In this document: piece after piece, positions 8,524-17,900 of the stretch | Layout: each line of letters opens with the position of its first letter | How positions within the stretch are numbered: the first letter of the stretch is position 1 | Origin: a virus | IMG/VR virus record: IMGVR_UViG_3300034105_003474 | Coordinates: 1-64,000 of that record | Reading direction: 5' to 3' (one strand) | DNA length: 64,000 bases | Made by a program: the position numbers and the translations under genes | Notes under the pieces: generated by a model | Seen by the model: the letters and a program-made list of their open reading frames with translations, nothing else | What the model was told of the DNA's origin: nothing | The model's database searches: none

Positions 8524-9035
8524 TATTCCTAGAGCGTTCAAGCCTGATAGAGAACAACCTTCAAGGATTTGAAGGGATACTTGACTTTGCTCGTTTTAAG
8601 TTTAATGACATTTATGGGCATACCGAATTCACTAAGGCGTACTCTACCTACAATGTTTTCACCCTTACTTCAACAGACAGTCTCATGTATTCGTTGTTTA
8701 AAGAACTTCAATTGAGGGTACGTTCTGTGTTGGGGGATCAACCGCTATGGATGCAATGCTGGATGAACTATCACACACAGCATGATGTTCTTGATTGGCA
8801 TGATCATGAGTGGGCATGGCACGGATATATCACAATAGACCCAAAGAAAACTAATACGGTATTTGACGACTTCACTGTAGAGAATAAACCTGCGCAAATA
8901 TACTTTGGCGAAGGACATAAAAAGCACAAAGTTGAAGTGTTGGAGCCTTACGAAGGTCACCGCATTACGCTCGGCTACGACATTACGAACAGATCAGGGG
9001 AGAGGAGTAAGTATGTCAGTTTTATACCCTTCTAA
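8520..9035 (+). CDS. 2OG/Fe(II) oxygenase-like protein with HxH ligand pair
   Basis: 171 aa. The region 'DWHDHEWAWHGYITI' (H94, D95, H96) sits where the HxD motif of phage double-stranded beta-helix dioxygenases lies, and 'KKHKVEVLEPYEGHRITLGYDI' (H136, R148) matches the distal His and 2OG-binding Arg. The acid of HxD is replaced by His if H94-x-H96 is the ligand pair, which could change metal chemistry or activity. It overlaps the previous gene by 4 bp and the next by 23 bp. Confidence 0.7.
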   Translation: MIFLERSSLIENNLQGFEGILDFARFKFNDIYGHTEFTKAYSTYNVFTLTSTDSLMYSLFKELQLRVRSVLGDQPLWMQCWMNYHTQHDVLDWHDHEWAWHGYITIDPKKTNTVFDDFTVENKPAQIYFGEGHKKHKVEVLEPYEGHRITLGYDITNRSGERSKYVSFIPF

Positions 9036-9651
9036 CACAGGTAAAGAATCTTTTAGTTTGGGCGAACATATCGCCGTTTGGGATAATTTCTTTTCTCCAG
9101 AACTATGCAATAAGTTCATTGCATTTTTTGAGTACCGTTCCAAAATGGCTTTCAAGAGAAACAGCAGCACGAAACAGGACGCTTCGGTAAATTTTGGTAC
9201 GGAAATAGGTTTGAGAGATGAGATTAATACGGAATCAGTATTTATAGATAACTCGGTGAGTGATCAGTGTTTGCCTGAATTTTTGACAAAGTTTTGGGAT
9301 GTTTGTTTCCCTATGTATTTGGAGAAGTATCCGCATCTTGCTTCTAGTACTGCTAAATGTGATTTTTCTGTTATAAAACTACAAAAAACACTTCCCAAAG
9401 AGGGTTATCATGTTTGGCATTGCGAGCAAGGGGATATACCAACGTCAAGGAGAATGGCGTTTATTATTTTGTATCTCAATGACGTCAATTTGGGTGGTGA
9501 AACAGAGTTCATTTACCAGTCGGCACGGGTGCATCCAATGCAGGGACGTTTGGTTTTGGCACCTGCGTCTTACACTCATACTCATCGGGGTAATCCGCCG
9601 TTGGATGGGGTTAAATATATTTTGACTTCTTGGCTGGAGTTTCAGCAATAG
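9013..9651 (+). CDS. 2OG/Fe(II) oxygenase, P4H-like
   Basis: 212 aa from ATG 9013, with AGAGGAG upstream; a longer in-frame ORF reaches back into the preceding gene and is not used. H136-x-E138 (HVWHCEQ), the distal His in 'YTHTHRG' (H189 or H191) and K201 (DGVKYILTSWLEF) in place of the usual Arg are visible, with 'YLNDVNLGGETEF' before the distal motif. Glu and Lys substitutions occur in active P4H-like enzymes. It is the last rightward member; the rest of the cluster converges from the minus strand. Confidence 0.83.
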   Translation: MSVLYPSNTGKESFSLGEHIAVWDNFFSPELCNKFIAFFEYRSKMAFKRNSSTKQDASVNFGTEIGLRDEINTESVFIDNSVSDQCLPEFLTKFWDVCFPMYLEKYPHLASSTAKCDFSVIKLQKTLPKEGYHVWHCEQGDIPTSRRMAFIILYLNDVNLGGETEFIYQSARVHPMQGRLVLAPASYTHTHRGNPPLDGVKYILTSWLEFQQ

Positions 9652-9667
9652 GGTAGTTGTCTTGTGT

Positions 9668-9823
9668 TTACCATTTGCCTAACGGGCATTCTTGGTCAGG
9701 CATTTTTGTTTTAATTTTCATGAAGCATCCGCATTCTTTGCATTGTGCTGTGATTTTGAAGAAGCGTGGGCATGCTACGCATATTGCGTATCGTTCGTGT
9801 GCTTCAAGTTTTTTGTTGTTCAT
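9668..9823 (-). CDS. CPLGKW-type small zinc-ribbon protein (copy 2)
   Basis: 51 aa. Two CxxC knuckles (AICVACPRFFKITAQCKECG) and a C-terminal 'ECPLGKW' end exactly as in copy 3. Too short to be found by ORF-length filters. It is the 3'-most gene of the minus-strand oxygenase block, lying tail-to-tail with the rightward oxygenase that stops at 9651. Probably a structural zinc-binding protein; function unknown. Confidence 0.68.
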   Translation of the reverse strand: MNNKKLEAHERYAICVACPRFFKITAQCKECGCFMKIKTKMPDQECPLGKW

Positions 9824-9874
9824 TTAGTTTTTATCCAAAAGTATGAGGTGGCGTATCTGTGTATTTCTCAATAT

Positions 9875-10513
9875 TCAACTTGCATACCCTCCCGCCTTAT
9901 GGTTGGAATCATTGTAGTCAAACATCGTCACAGCACTATATTTGACTCCAGATTTGACGGGTAGTGAAGCATGCGAGTAAATAAATGTTGATGGGAATAC
10001 ACAGATATCTCCGGCTTCTGGTTTGAATGTTATACCCAAATGATTGAACCAAAGTTCACCACCTTCATAGTCGTCGTTAAGATAGGCGGTGGTTGACACC
10101 GTGCATGTGTAAGAAAACCCGTGATCGGCATGAACATCAAAGTGTTCACCTATTCCATATTTCACAAAGTTCACTGCTTCCATGTATGTAATATTCATGT
10201 TGTAGAACTGCGAATAATGTTGCAGGGAAGAACCTACTGACATAACCACTTTCCCGTATGCGTCCCTTAGCCCATTATGTGAATTATCTAATGAAGTAAC
10301 AAAATCTACTGATAATTTACAATCCCAACAGTTTCTATAGTCCGGCATGTATAAGTTACGTCCGACTTTCGCTTGTTCCCATTTTATAAGCGGGTCTGGA
10401 TTAGCGTCTATGGATGAAGTGATCGTTTCTAAAACTTCAGCACAATCGGGTATCGCGTTTTTGTATACACGAACACCCATTTCTTCTACACCCAAATGAT
10501 AATAATCAAGCAT
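9875..10513 (-). CDS. 2OG/Fe(II) oxygenase, P4H-like
   Basis: 212 aa. H128-x-D130 (EHFDVHADHG), distal H181 (YSHASLPV) and K191 (SGVKYSAVTMF) in the 2OG-binding position. 'YLNDDYEGGELWF' and 'KPEAGDICVFPS' are classic P4H-fold segments. It directly follows the next oxygenase on the same strand (1-bp spacing), so the two are probably made together. Substrate unknown. Confidence 0.85.
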   Translation of the reverse strand: MLDYYHLGVEEMGVRVYKNAIPDCAEVLETITSSIDANPDPLIKWEQAKVGRNLYMPDYRNCWDCKLSVDFVTSLDNSHNGLRDAYGKVVMSVGSSLQHYSQFYNMNITYMEAVNFVKYGIGEHFDVHADHGFSYTCTVSTTAYLNDDYEGGELWFNHLGITFKPEAGDICVFPSTFIYSHASLPVKSGVKYSAVTMFDYNDSNHKAGGYAS

Positions 10514-11371
10514 TTATAACTCCTCTATCGGACCCTTTGACCATTTTGCTGTTTTGAATTCTTCATCTAACCGTTCTTTTTCCATTTCTCCCCATTTTTC
10601 TTTGCCATATTTGTTTTGATTTGCTAGCCATTCTTCACTGCCAGCATATTCGTATCCCCAAAACAATCTGATAAAAACTTTTTCACTAATTTTTGCCGCG
10701 TGAACACCATGATAATACGGTGGATGAGCGGGTAACACGAGAACATCTCCTGCTTTTGGTTTGTAAATAAAGTAATCAAAATCAACATCGTCTTTGGATG
10801 CTTGGAGGGATACTTCACCTCCTTCGTAATCGTCTTTTATTGGTTTATAAATGAAGTGATCAAAATCAACATCGTCTTTGAATACTTTGAAGGCTACTTC
10901 ACCTCCTTCGTAGTCGTCGTTCAGATACACCAAACATGTGACCCAATGCTTGTACCCCGGATTGTGTGTTTGCGCCATAATGAAATCCGTGTGGTAGGTC
11001 ATCGCTGTTTTTTGCGTTGGTTCTTTCGCGTCATGTATTAAAAGGTATGGGGTTCCGTGAGACCAGTTTGGGATAGTGACACCGTATTTTTCTACATATT
11101 GTTTTGTGCAATCGTAAAACAAATCAGATATTCGTTTAGCCAATGGATTTTTGAGACCACCAAACTTCTCATCCCATTGTTCTTGTGTAGGAAAGTTTTC
11201 TGTTTCAATCCATGAGTATTCAGTAAAAAATGTTTCTTTGCCAAGCGAATACCATGGTGTCCATGGGTTTACATATTCCATGTCCACGGTGATGGACTTC
11301 AAAAAATCTTGAGGATTTTCTAAAGCATTTTCAAAAACCATGACTTTGGGGTAAAGTTCTTTTGCTTCCAT
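10514..11371 (-). CDS. 2OG/Fe(II) oxygenase with internal 28-residue tandem duplication
   Basis: 285 aa. H127-x-D129 (MTYHTDF), distal His in 'YYHGVHAAK' (H221 or H224) and R235 (KVFIRLFWG). The strand carrying 'NDDYEGGEV' is duplicated: residues 151-178 and 179-206 are near-identical units (DDYEGGEV, KDDVDFD.FIYKP). Normally the fold has one such segment, so the second copy adds a beta-hairpin next to the active site. The C-terminal ~40 residues are charged and helical. See the repeat entry at 10758-10925. Confidence 0.85.
   Translation of the reverse strand: MEAKELYPKVMVFENALENPQDFLKSITVDMEYVNPWTPWYSLGKETFFTEYSWIETENFPTQEQWDEKFGGLKNPLAKRISDLFYDCTKQYVEKYGVTIPNWSHGTPYLLIHDAKEPTQKTAMTYHTDFIMAQTHNPGYKHWVTCLVYLNDDYEGGEVAFKVFKDDVDFDHFIYKPIKDDYEGGEVSLQASKDDVDFDYFIYKPKAGDVLVLPAHPPYYHGVHAAKISEKVFIRLFWGYEYAGSEEWLANQNKYGKEKWGEMEKERLDEEFKTAKWSKGPIEEL
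10758..10925 (-). repeat. 84-bp direct tandem duplication inside an oxygenase gene
   Basis: Two adjacent 84-bp units (10758-10841 and 10842-10925) keep frame and encode two 28-residue copies. They differ at scattered bases, about half of which change residues (AFKVF versus SLQAS), so the duplication is not brand new and the protein still reads through. Confidence 0.85.
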
Positions 11372-11372
11372 G

Positions 11373-12143
11373 TCACACTTCTTTGCTTGCCAAGGTGGGG
11401 CATATTAAGCATCGCTCATCATGTGGAAGAAGAAGACACGGAGCAAGGATGTCGTATAATTTGTTGGGAAGCATGTCGTAAACCATGTATTCAAAACTAT
11501 CAGTTGAATCGTATAAATTATTCATCCACCCTTCTGCTTTTATTCTGTTTTCCATAGATGGATACCCCATCCGTTTTATGAAATCTAAATTGCACCACCA
11601 GAAGTTGCCTGCGAAAAATCCGCGATAGCGCTTTATGTTGGGGTGTATGTCCTCGGGTGCTGATTCTTCGGGTTGTTTTACTTTTGGTTCTGGGGAACCT
11701 TTTAGAAAGAACAATCCTGTAGCGGAGAACCCCTTGGACAATAGATCCACGTTTTCTGTCCATCTTCCAATGAGATGTTCGCTCATTGTTCTTCTGTGGG
11801 AATCCCTTACCTTGGTTGGGTAGAACGCACCTTTTGTGTGTGCATAAAGCACATAACCATCGTTGCTTAAGGAAAACTCATATAATTTGTTTAGAGTTAC
11901 TTGCTCCCAGCCGTGATCACTAACTGCGCAAATCTCGTGATCTATACCTTTTGTTTTAAATATTGTTGAAATTTTGTCTGCACTAGTTTCGTCGCCCACA
12001 ACACCTATGTAGGTTTTGTTTAGTTTTGATGAAATACCAGATGACTGCAACATGTTGACATGCTCGTCAACTATTGGTCGCCAAATGTGCTCTTGATTTT
12101 CTTGGGCATACGCATGATAAAAATGCCATAATTTTATTTCCAT
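11373..12143 (-). CDS. Putative glycosyltransferase-like protein
   Basis: 256 aa. Segments 'YVLYAHTKGAFYPT', 'RRTMSEHLIGRW', 'RGFFAGNFWWCNLDFIKRM' and 'MVYDMLP' resemble the 'Y.HTKG...GNFWW' pattern of a family of uncharacterised, probable sugar transferases seen in surface-polysaccharide clusters and large phages. No membrane segment. Sitting between oxygenases, it may modify glycans on the virion or the host surface. Catalytic residues cannot be assigned from sequence alone. Confidence 0.55.
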   Translation of the reverse strand: MEIKLWHFYHAYAQENQEHIWRPIVDEHVNMLQSSGISSKLNKTYIGVVGDETSADKISTIFKTKGIDHEICAVSDHGWEQVTLNKLYEFSLSNDGYVLYAHTKGAFYPTKVRDSHRRTMSEHLIGRWTENVDLLSKGFSATGLFFLKGSPEPKVKQPEESAPEDIHPNIKRYRGFFAGNFWWCNLDFIKRMGYPSMENRIKAEGWMNNLYDSTDSFEYMVYDMLPNKLYDILAPCLLLPHDERCLICPTLASKEV

Positions 12144-12158
12144 ACCGCGTACTGCTAA

Positions 12159-12776
12159 TCACGCAGTCTTTTCGTTCGCCTGTTTAACACAAATGACCTT
12201 CCAAAAAAACGGGATGGTATATCTTTCGCCAGAGGTCACCGTTTTTACGCCGTGTGAATAATTTATGTCACCGGGGAAAAATACAGCCATCCCTGCTTTG
12301 GGTTTTATTTGCAAAGATTGATTTGGAAAATAAAGTTCCCCACCACCAAACTCCGAACCATCGTTTATATAAATCACAGAGGCGATGTCTTGGTCTTGTT
12401 GAGAATTGGGGCGTCCGTCTTGTTCTTGTTTGTCAGCATGAACTGGTTGGGAATCTCCAACTACCCATTTACAGATAGATGACCCATTCGGGATTGCTTC
12501 AACGGGGAAAACTGATTGAATGCTGTTTTTCATTCGGGCAAATAAATCATCAAACAATGGGAGCATTGATTGGTCAATGTTTAAATGTATTTTATCTTTA
12601 TATCTAAAGTTTTCTTGATTGCCAGTCCAATTGGTAATAGACGCTACATAGTCGTTGAGATTTTTTACTTCGTCGGTTGTAGCGAAATTATCCACTATGT
12701 GGATATTTTTTGCATCATTACCCCAATAACTTGGTGGAACCAAATCTGGCAACGCCCTGCGTTCCACTATGTCCAT
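12159..12776 (-). CDS. 2OG/Fe(II) oxygenase, P4H-like
   Basis: 205 aa. H113-x-D115 (QPVHADKQ), distal H175 (INYSHGVKTV) and R185 (SGERYTIPFFW). 'EFGGGELYFPNQ' and 'KPKAGMAVFFPG' are typical. This is the best-conserved member of the minus-strand set, with all canonical ligands. It lies 6 bp downstream of the CPLGKW gene on the same strand. Confidence 0.88.
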   Translation of the reverse strand: MDIVERRALPDLVPPSYWGNDAKNIHIVDNFATTDEVKNLNDYVASITNWTGNQENFRYKDKIHLNIDQSMLPLFDDLFARMKNSIQSVFPVEAIPNGSSICKWVVGDSQPVHADKQEQDGRPNSQQDQDIASVIYINDGSEFGGGELYFPNQSLQIKPKAGMAVFFPGDINYSHGVKTVTSGERYTIPFFWKVICVKQANEKTA

Positions 12777-12782
12777 AAATGG

Positions 12783-13010
12783 CTACCATTTACCGAGAGG
12801 GCATGTAGCAACTTTTAATTTGACTTTTAGTTTCATGAAACATCCGCACTCTTTGCATTGATGAGTGATGGGGAGCAATCTGTCGCAATCAAGACAAATG
12901 TCGTATCTAGTTTTCTCGTCTTCTATAGATACCCGTGCTGCTTCTTCGGCTAACAAATCCCAAGGTCGCGCTTCACCTAACTTCTTCTTATAATCTTTCC
13001 AAGCACTCAT
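12783..13010 (-). CDS. CPLGKW-type small zinc-ribbon protein (copy 3, with N-terminal extension)
   Basis: 75 aa from ATG 13010, chosen because it overlaps the upstream stop as ATGA; a longer reading frame starting at 13046 would overlap the upstream gene by 40 bp. A ~40-residue charged helical N-terminus (MSAWKDYKKKLGEARPWDLL) precedes the ribbon 'ICLDCDRLLPITHQCKECGC' and the terminal 'CPLGKW'. The extension is absent from the other two copies. Confidence 0.7.
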   Translation of the reverse strand: MSAWKDYKKKLGEARPWDLLAEEAARVSIEDEKTRYDICLDCDRLLPITHQCKECGCFMKLKVKLKVATCPLGKW

Positions 13011-13249
13011 GCTGGTGGACTGAAAACGCCGTCTAGATAAGTCCAACCAATATAATTCGGTCCGTCTTCTGGTGTGACCATTCGGTCTACGTCTTCTTGC
13101 GATACTTCAACGACTACAGGATTTGACCTTAACGCTGCGACGGCTTGTTCGGCGCGGTAATCGTAGCCATGCAACCAGCCAACTTCGCCATCAACGATGA
13201 ACGCAAAGACTGTTGGTTTGGGTGTTTCTTCTGTATCCATATCTGACAT
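13007..13249 (-). CDS. Small fibre-region protein with 'GWTYLDGVFSPP' end
   Basis: 80 aa. AAGGAG lies upstream of ATG 13249. 'VFAFIVDGEVGWLHGYDYRAEQAVAALRSNP' and the ending 'YIGWTYLDGVFSPPA' match a small protein type common in T4-like marine phages near baseplate or fibre genes; the role is not established. It overlaps the CPLGKW gene by 4 bp. Confidence 0.6.
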   Translation of the reverse strand: MSDMDTEETPKPTVFAFIVDGEVGWLHGYDYRAEQAVAALRSNPVVVEVSQEDVDRMVTPEDGPNYIGWTYLDGVFSPPA

Positions 13250-13269
13250 TTTGTCTCCTTGATTTTATT

Positions 13270-13971
13270 TTAGCAACAAGAACTTGCAACAGTTGAATCT
13301 ACACAGAAACTACTACATGTACGGTAGCGGGTTGTGCCACATGCGTCAACACACGATTGCTGGCTGTAGGTGTAACAGTCCCTGTTCCACCTGCGGTTGC
13401 CAGACCAACATCCCGGACATCCCGAAGCACAGCCACAACAAACGGCTCCTCCACAGGCTGTAGAACCGGAAAGCGTCGCAGCGCCGCATGGTGGCGTACA
13501 GGTGGCGAAACAAGGAGGGAAAGAAGGCGGGAACGACGGTGGGAACGACGGTGGGAACGAAGGAGGGAAAGAAGGTGGGAAGGACGGTGGGAATGAAGGA
13601 GGGACAGGCGTGAAATCTGGTGGGAACGAAGGAGGGACAGGAAACGAAGGAGGGAAGGAAGGAGGGGCAGGGGCAACAGGTGTGACCGCAGTTGAAGCAC
13701 TAGAAACAGTAGTCACCCCATAACCGCTAATCGTAGTAACCGTAAAAGTATAAGCAGTACCATTACTCAAACCAGTAACAGTAATAGGCGAACTAGCCCC
13801 ACTCGCAGTAAAACCACCCGGTGAAGAAGTAGCCACAAAAGTTGCTACACCCTTACCATCGTAAACAGGCAAAGTAAACGAAACAGTTGCCTGACCGTTC
13901 CCCGCAGTAGCCGAAACAGACGTCGGCGGATCTACATACTTTCCTTGGCTAGAAGTATTGCCGGGGATCAT
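13270..13971 (-). CDS. Fibronectin-III-like protein with PPSFPP repeats and Cys-rich tail
   Basis: 233 aa in three parts. Residues ~15-98 form an FN3-like domain (PPTSVSATAGNGQATVSFTLP, GLSNGTAYTFTVTTISGYG). Residues ~100-155 are a proline-rich stalk of PPSFPPSFPP repeats. The last ~75 residues are very Cys-rich (about 18 Cys) and probably disulfide-bonded. The layout suggests a virion spike whose stalk holds a compact tip. The stalk DNA is a short tandem repeat and may vary in length. It overlaps the next gene by 4 bp. Confidence 0.65.
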   Translation of the reverse strand: MIPGNTSSQGKYVDPPTSVSATAGNGQATVSFTLPVYDGKGVATFVATSSPGGFTASGASSPITVTGLSNGTAYTFTVTTISGYGVTTVSSASTAVTPVAPAPPSFPPSFPVPPSFPPDFTPVPPSFPPSFPPSFPPSFPPSFPPSFPPSFPPCFATCTPPCGAATLSGSTACGGAVCCGCASGCPGCWSGNRRWNRDCYTYSQQSCVDACGTTRYRTCSSFCVDSTVASSCC

Positions 13972-14834
13972 GAAGCACTCAAGTCACCCATCAACATCCA
14001 AGTGTTCGCCGCGGCGCACTTCAGCAAAGTTGCCGATGAATATTGTGCACGTAAGAAAGCGCCCGGAGTTGAATAAAGTATTACCGACCCCGAGGCACCA
14101 ACAATTTGCGTCTTGCCTGTTCCGTATTGAATAATATGAATTTGTGCTCCTTCGGGGAAGGTAACTGTTGAGTCAAGAGGGACGGTGACAGTATTCGCCG
14201 TGCTTGTTATGTTCATTTTAATGAACTTATTTTTGTCTGTTAAGACGAGCGTGTAGTTTGCTGTTTTGATGTCAATAGTTGCATCGGCTAATTTCCCTAG
14301 TGCTATCGCCGCATTGCTCTTAATGTCGGCATCAATGATTGAATCGTTGGCAATCATCGTGCTGGTTATGGTTCCCGTGTCTGCCAAGGTGACTGCGGTA
14401 CCAGAAATCTTTGTTTTATCTATCGCGGCTGAAGCATTAATGTCAGCGTTGACAATAGAAGTGGCAAGATTCAACTTGCTGTAGGCAATCGCAGCAGAAG
14501 CATTAATGTCAATGTTCAGGATGGTTCCGTCAAGAATTTTTGTTGAGGTTACAGCACCGTCAGCAAGTTTGCCTGTAGTTACTTCTAGGTCGTCTATCTG
14601 TGCACCGATTTCTGTCCATTGATTATCGTTGCCGTAAAGGTAAAGTTTGTTGTCAGAAAACAGGTAACAGACTCTCCCTGGGCTTAGCGAAGGTTCGCCA
14701 ATACCACCAAAAGCCTCATCACGAGCAGCGCTGTCTGTGAAGTAGGTGACAACCTGATCCATTAAATAGTCGTTTATTTGCGAAGCCAATAACTGGCTAC
14801 CAGCAGTAAATAACCGAACTCCCGCACCTGCCAT
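13968..14834 (-). CDS. Tail-fibre/structural protein
   Basis: 288 aa. The N-terminus (GAGVRLFTAGSQLLASQINDYLMDQVV, FTDSAARDEAFGG) resembles a particle-attachment domain. The middle holds repeats 'ADINASAAI.(Y/D).K' about every 22 residues, a typical shaft motif, and the C-terminal head carries 'YTLVLTDKNKFIKMN', shared with the fibre at 4201. It is the first gene of a leftward run, reading away from the surface-protein gene at 14939. Confidence 0.7.
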   Translation of the reverse strand: MAGAGVRLFTAGSQLLASQINDYLMDQVVTYFTDSAARDEAFGGIGEPSLSPGRVCYLFSDNKLYLYGNDNQWTEIGAQIDDLEVTTGKLADGAVTSTKILDGTILNIDINASAAIAYSKLNLATSIVNADINASAAIDKTKISGTAVTLADTGTITSTMIANDSIIDADIKSNAAIALGKLADATIDIKTANYTLVLTDKNKFIKMNITSTANTVTVPLDSTVTFPEGAQIHIIQYGTGKTQIVGASGSVILYSTPGAFLRAQYSSATLLKCAAANTWMLMGDLSAS

Positions 14835-14938
14835 ATGACCTCATCACAATTTTGTGTTTAGCGTTGTTGAATTATACATCAAAATGGGTTTATTTTAATG
14901 TGACTGCAATGTTGTAAAATTATCGTCGGGGTTCTTCA
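14835..14938. promoter_or_regulatory. Divergent intergenic region with candidate late promoter
   Basis: 104 bp between the leftward fibre gene and the rightward surface-protein gene. It is AT-rich and contains 'AATGTTGTAAAATTATCG' (14908-14925), one of four similar ATGGTGT-(T/A)-AAAAT-like sites that precede late rightward genes (others at 18795, 19008, 21611). A GGGG at 14928-14931 may serve as the ribosome site for the TTG at 14939. Confidence 0.4.
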
Positions 14939-17900
14939 TTGCTTCAACGGTCTAATTTGTCATTTCGGCGCGTGTCAGCGCTCATTGTCTCAGTAGTTCT
15001 GCTCGCCCTTTTTGTCCCTTTGCCCGATACGGCACAGGCTGCTTCTTTCCCTGATGCAGGTTTTGAGGATGGAACTTTCACAGGCTGGTCAAAAGGATCC
15101 CAAACGGGAACATTGGGTAGCACCATCACTGGCAACGGTAGTGGCGTAACCATATTTACTGGTTCTCGGACTTTCACTCACGGTTCTAGGGGTGCTGTTG
15201 GAAGTCCGTCTAGCCCGTATTACGCCTCAGCAGTTGCTTCTGGCAGTTGGACATTCTCCCCTAATAACGGAACAAACGCTGTTCTTCTTCAACCCAAAAG
15301 TGAACAGACTTTTGACCAAGCGGCAAGTGCTTTGAGCCTTTCGGCTGGCTCGGTAACAGAAATTAAAAACATGCTTACATCGCAGGCGCAAGCATCAGGC
15401 AACGGTCAAGGTACACCGACAGACGCAGCATGGATTACTCGTGAGGTAGAACTGACGGCAGGCACGACCTACACAATGGCGTGGAACTATGTCGGAACTG
15501 ACTATGTACCCTTCAACGACGGCTCCATAACTTCACTTGTCCCCGTGACTGTTACTGGCACTCCAGTAGTAACGGTAAACAACTATGTCAAGCAATACGC
15601 ACTTCTTGGATTCACCAATCCCGGCACTGGCGACTACTCAACGAATTCTTATGGCTCTACGGGTTGGCAAACTTCAACATATCAAGTCTCTATAAGCGGT
15701 ACTTATAAACTTGGTTTTGCTTCGTTTAACCTTGATGATTCAGGTTTACCTCCAGCGCTGATGGTTGATAGCGAGGCTGGTTCAACGAACCGTTGCATTT
15801 CAAACAATTGCGCATCATTTGGCGGAGTTGCGTCAAATAGTGAGACTGCCCCAACGGTTCCCCCTACAACTACAACTACAACTACAACTACTGTTGCCCA
15901 AACTACTACTACGAGCACTACGAGCACTACGGTTCCTCAGACAACCACCACGAGCACTACGACTACTACAAGTACCACCACCACTACTACTATTCCCGCT
16001 TCAACATCGCTTGAAGTTACAAGTCTCTTGGATGATGGTTCAAGCGGAACTCTTCGCTGGGCAATCAATCAAGCCAACGCAAATGCTGGTGGGATTTACG
16101 ATGCCATTGACATCACCACAGAAGGGACAATCACCCTTACTTCCGACTTGCCCAATATTACGGCTGGTGTAACAATCACTGGCACGGGAATGACTACGAC
16201 GATTATTGATGGCAATAATTTGTGGCGGGCAATTTACAACAATGGCTCAAGAACAATTGTTATTGAAGACATGACATTCAAGCAAGGTAAAAATGTGTCA
16301 TGGAACGGTGGTCTGATTTACAACGCCTCTGGAACAATGACGTTCAATCGTATAAAGATTTCCAATCATTCATCTTGGGCTTTCTACCAAGGCGGCGGTG
16401 GAGTTACCACATTCAATGATTCCCAATTCACCAATAATGGTTATGCAATTACCTCTGACCACGGCGGAACACCTACAGCCCTGAGCCTTACGGATACTGA
16501 TTACTCAAATCGCATTTATGTCAATGGCTCTACATTTACATCAAATACTTATGGCATTCGTACCGAGCGCTTTGTCAAAATAAATAACAGTCAGTTCACA
16601 GGCAACACACAGTTTGGTGCATACCTAGGAGGGCTCAACCGTCAGCAAGTTCTGAATTCAACATTTACTTCAAACGGTGTTGGCGTGTATTTCTCTTCAT
16701 GGATTCCAACAAGTTGGGCGGTTGGCGCTGGCAACCAAACGGTTTCAGGTAACACATTCAATGGCAACACCACCGCTATCCAGTTTGCAAACAATTGGAA
16801 TAACGGTTCTTCTGTGTACAACGGAGTAAGTGCGAACTCGTTCTCCACAGCCAGTGGAAACACATTTGGCACTACTGCGCAAAACACAAACAATTTCTCG
16901 GGCTCTGGATATGTGGAGTCCAATAACACAATCACTGCGGCTTATCTGAATCCAGTCACAAACTTGACGGCTGTGGCAAACGCAGACGGAAGTGTTGACC
17001 TTGATTGGGATGCATCGGCGGCAAGCAATTGCGTCATCTACGGTTACTCAGTTAGTTTCTACGACCTCACCGTAATCGGTGGAGCACAATCAGGTGGTTG
17101 GGGGGTTTGGACTAATCAAGGAACCAACTACTCGTTAAGCACAGAAATGTTCTCTGGTAGTAATCCTGTCACGACTGGATACGGACCAGTTCGCTTTGGT
17201 ATCAAAGCAATGACGGCTGGGTGTGCCGGAGTTGGAACTGGTAGTTGCACTTATGGTCCTGAAGTAACTGTTGATGCAACCGTTCTTGACCCGACAACTA
17301 CTTCATCTACTACTACAACTACGACCAGTACGACCGTCGTTCCTGTCGTCGTGACTCCCCCAGACGGTACAACAGTGCCACTCCCGCAATACCCAGAGCC
17401 TGAAACAGAATCCACAACGGTGTCGCTTCCCGTAGAAACAGGAACTGGAATTGAATTGCCAACAGAGACAATTCCAGAATATTCAGAACCAATTGAAACA
17501 GATCCAATAGAACTTGGACCAGTTGAAACAGAACCCGAAACGGTAGTAATAATAATTCCACCAGATGATTATACCGTCACAGACATAGAAGACAACGAGC
17601 CAATCACGACAGTCATATTAGACAATATTCTTGAAAATACTTTCACTACCGATATTGAGGCTGACGAGGTTGGTGCTGTTCTTGACACTCTCCTTGGCGC
17701 TGAACTTACCAACACTCAGTTTGACAATGTTCTAGAAGCCGTCTTTACCGAAGATGTTTCGGCAGATGTATTCACCGAAGCACTGACAACGATGCTAGAC
17801 GCAGACATCACCAGCGCACAGTTGACGGCAGTTTTGGATTCAGCGTTCTCAGAAGATACTTCTGCTGAGAATATGGTGTCGGCTTTGGTGTCAATCTTTG

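Noticed and set aside
13357-13723. Gly/Glu/Arg-rich rightward ORFs opposite the PPSFPP gene
   Set aside because: They are antisense readings of the tandem repeat encoding the proline stalk.
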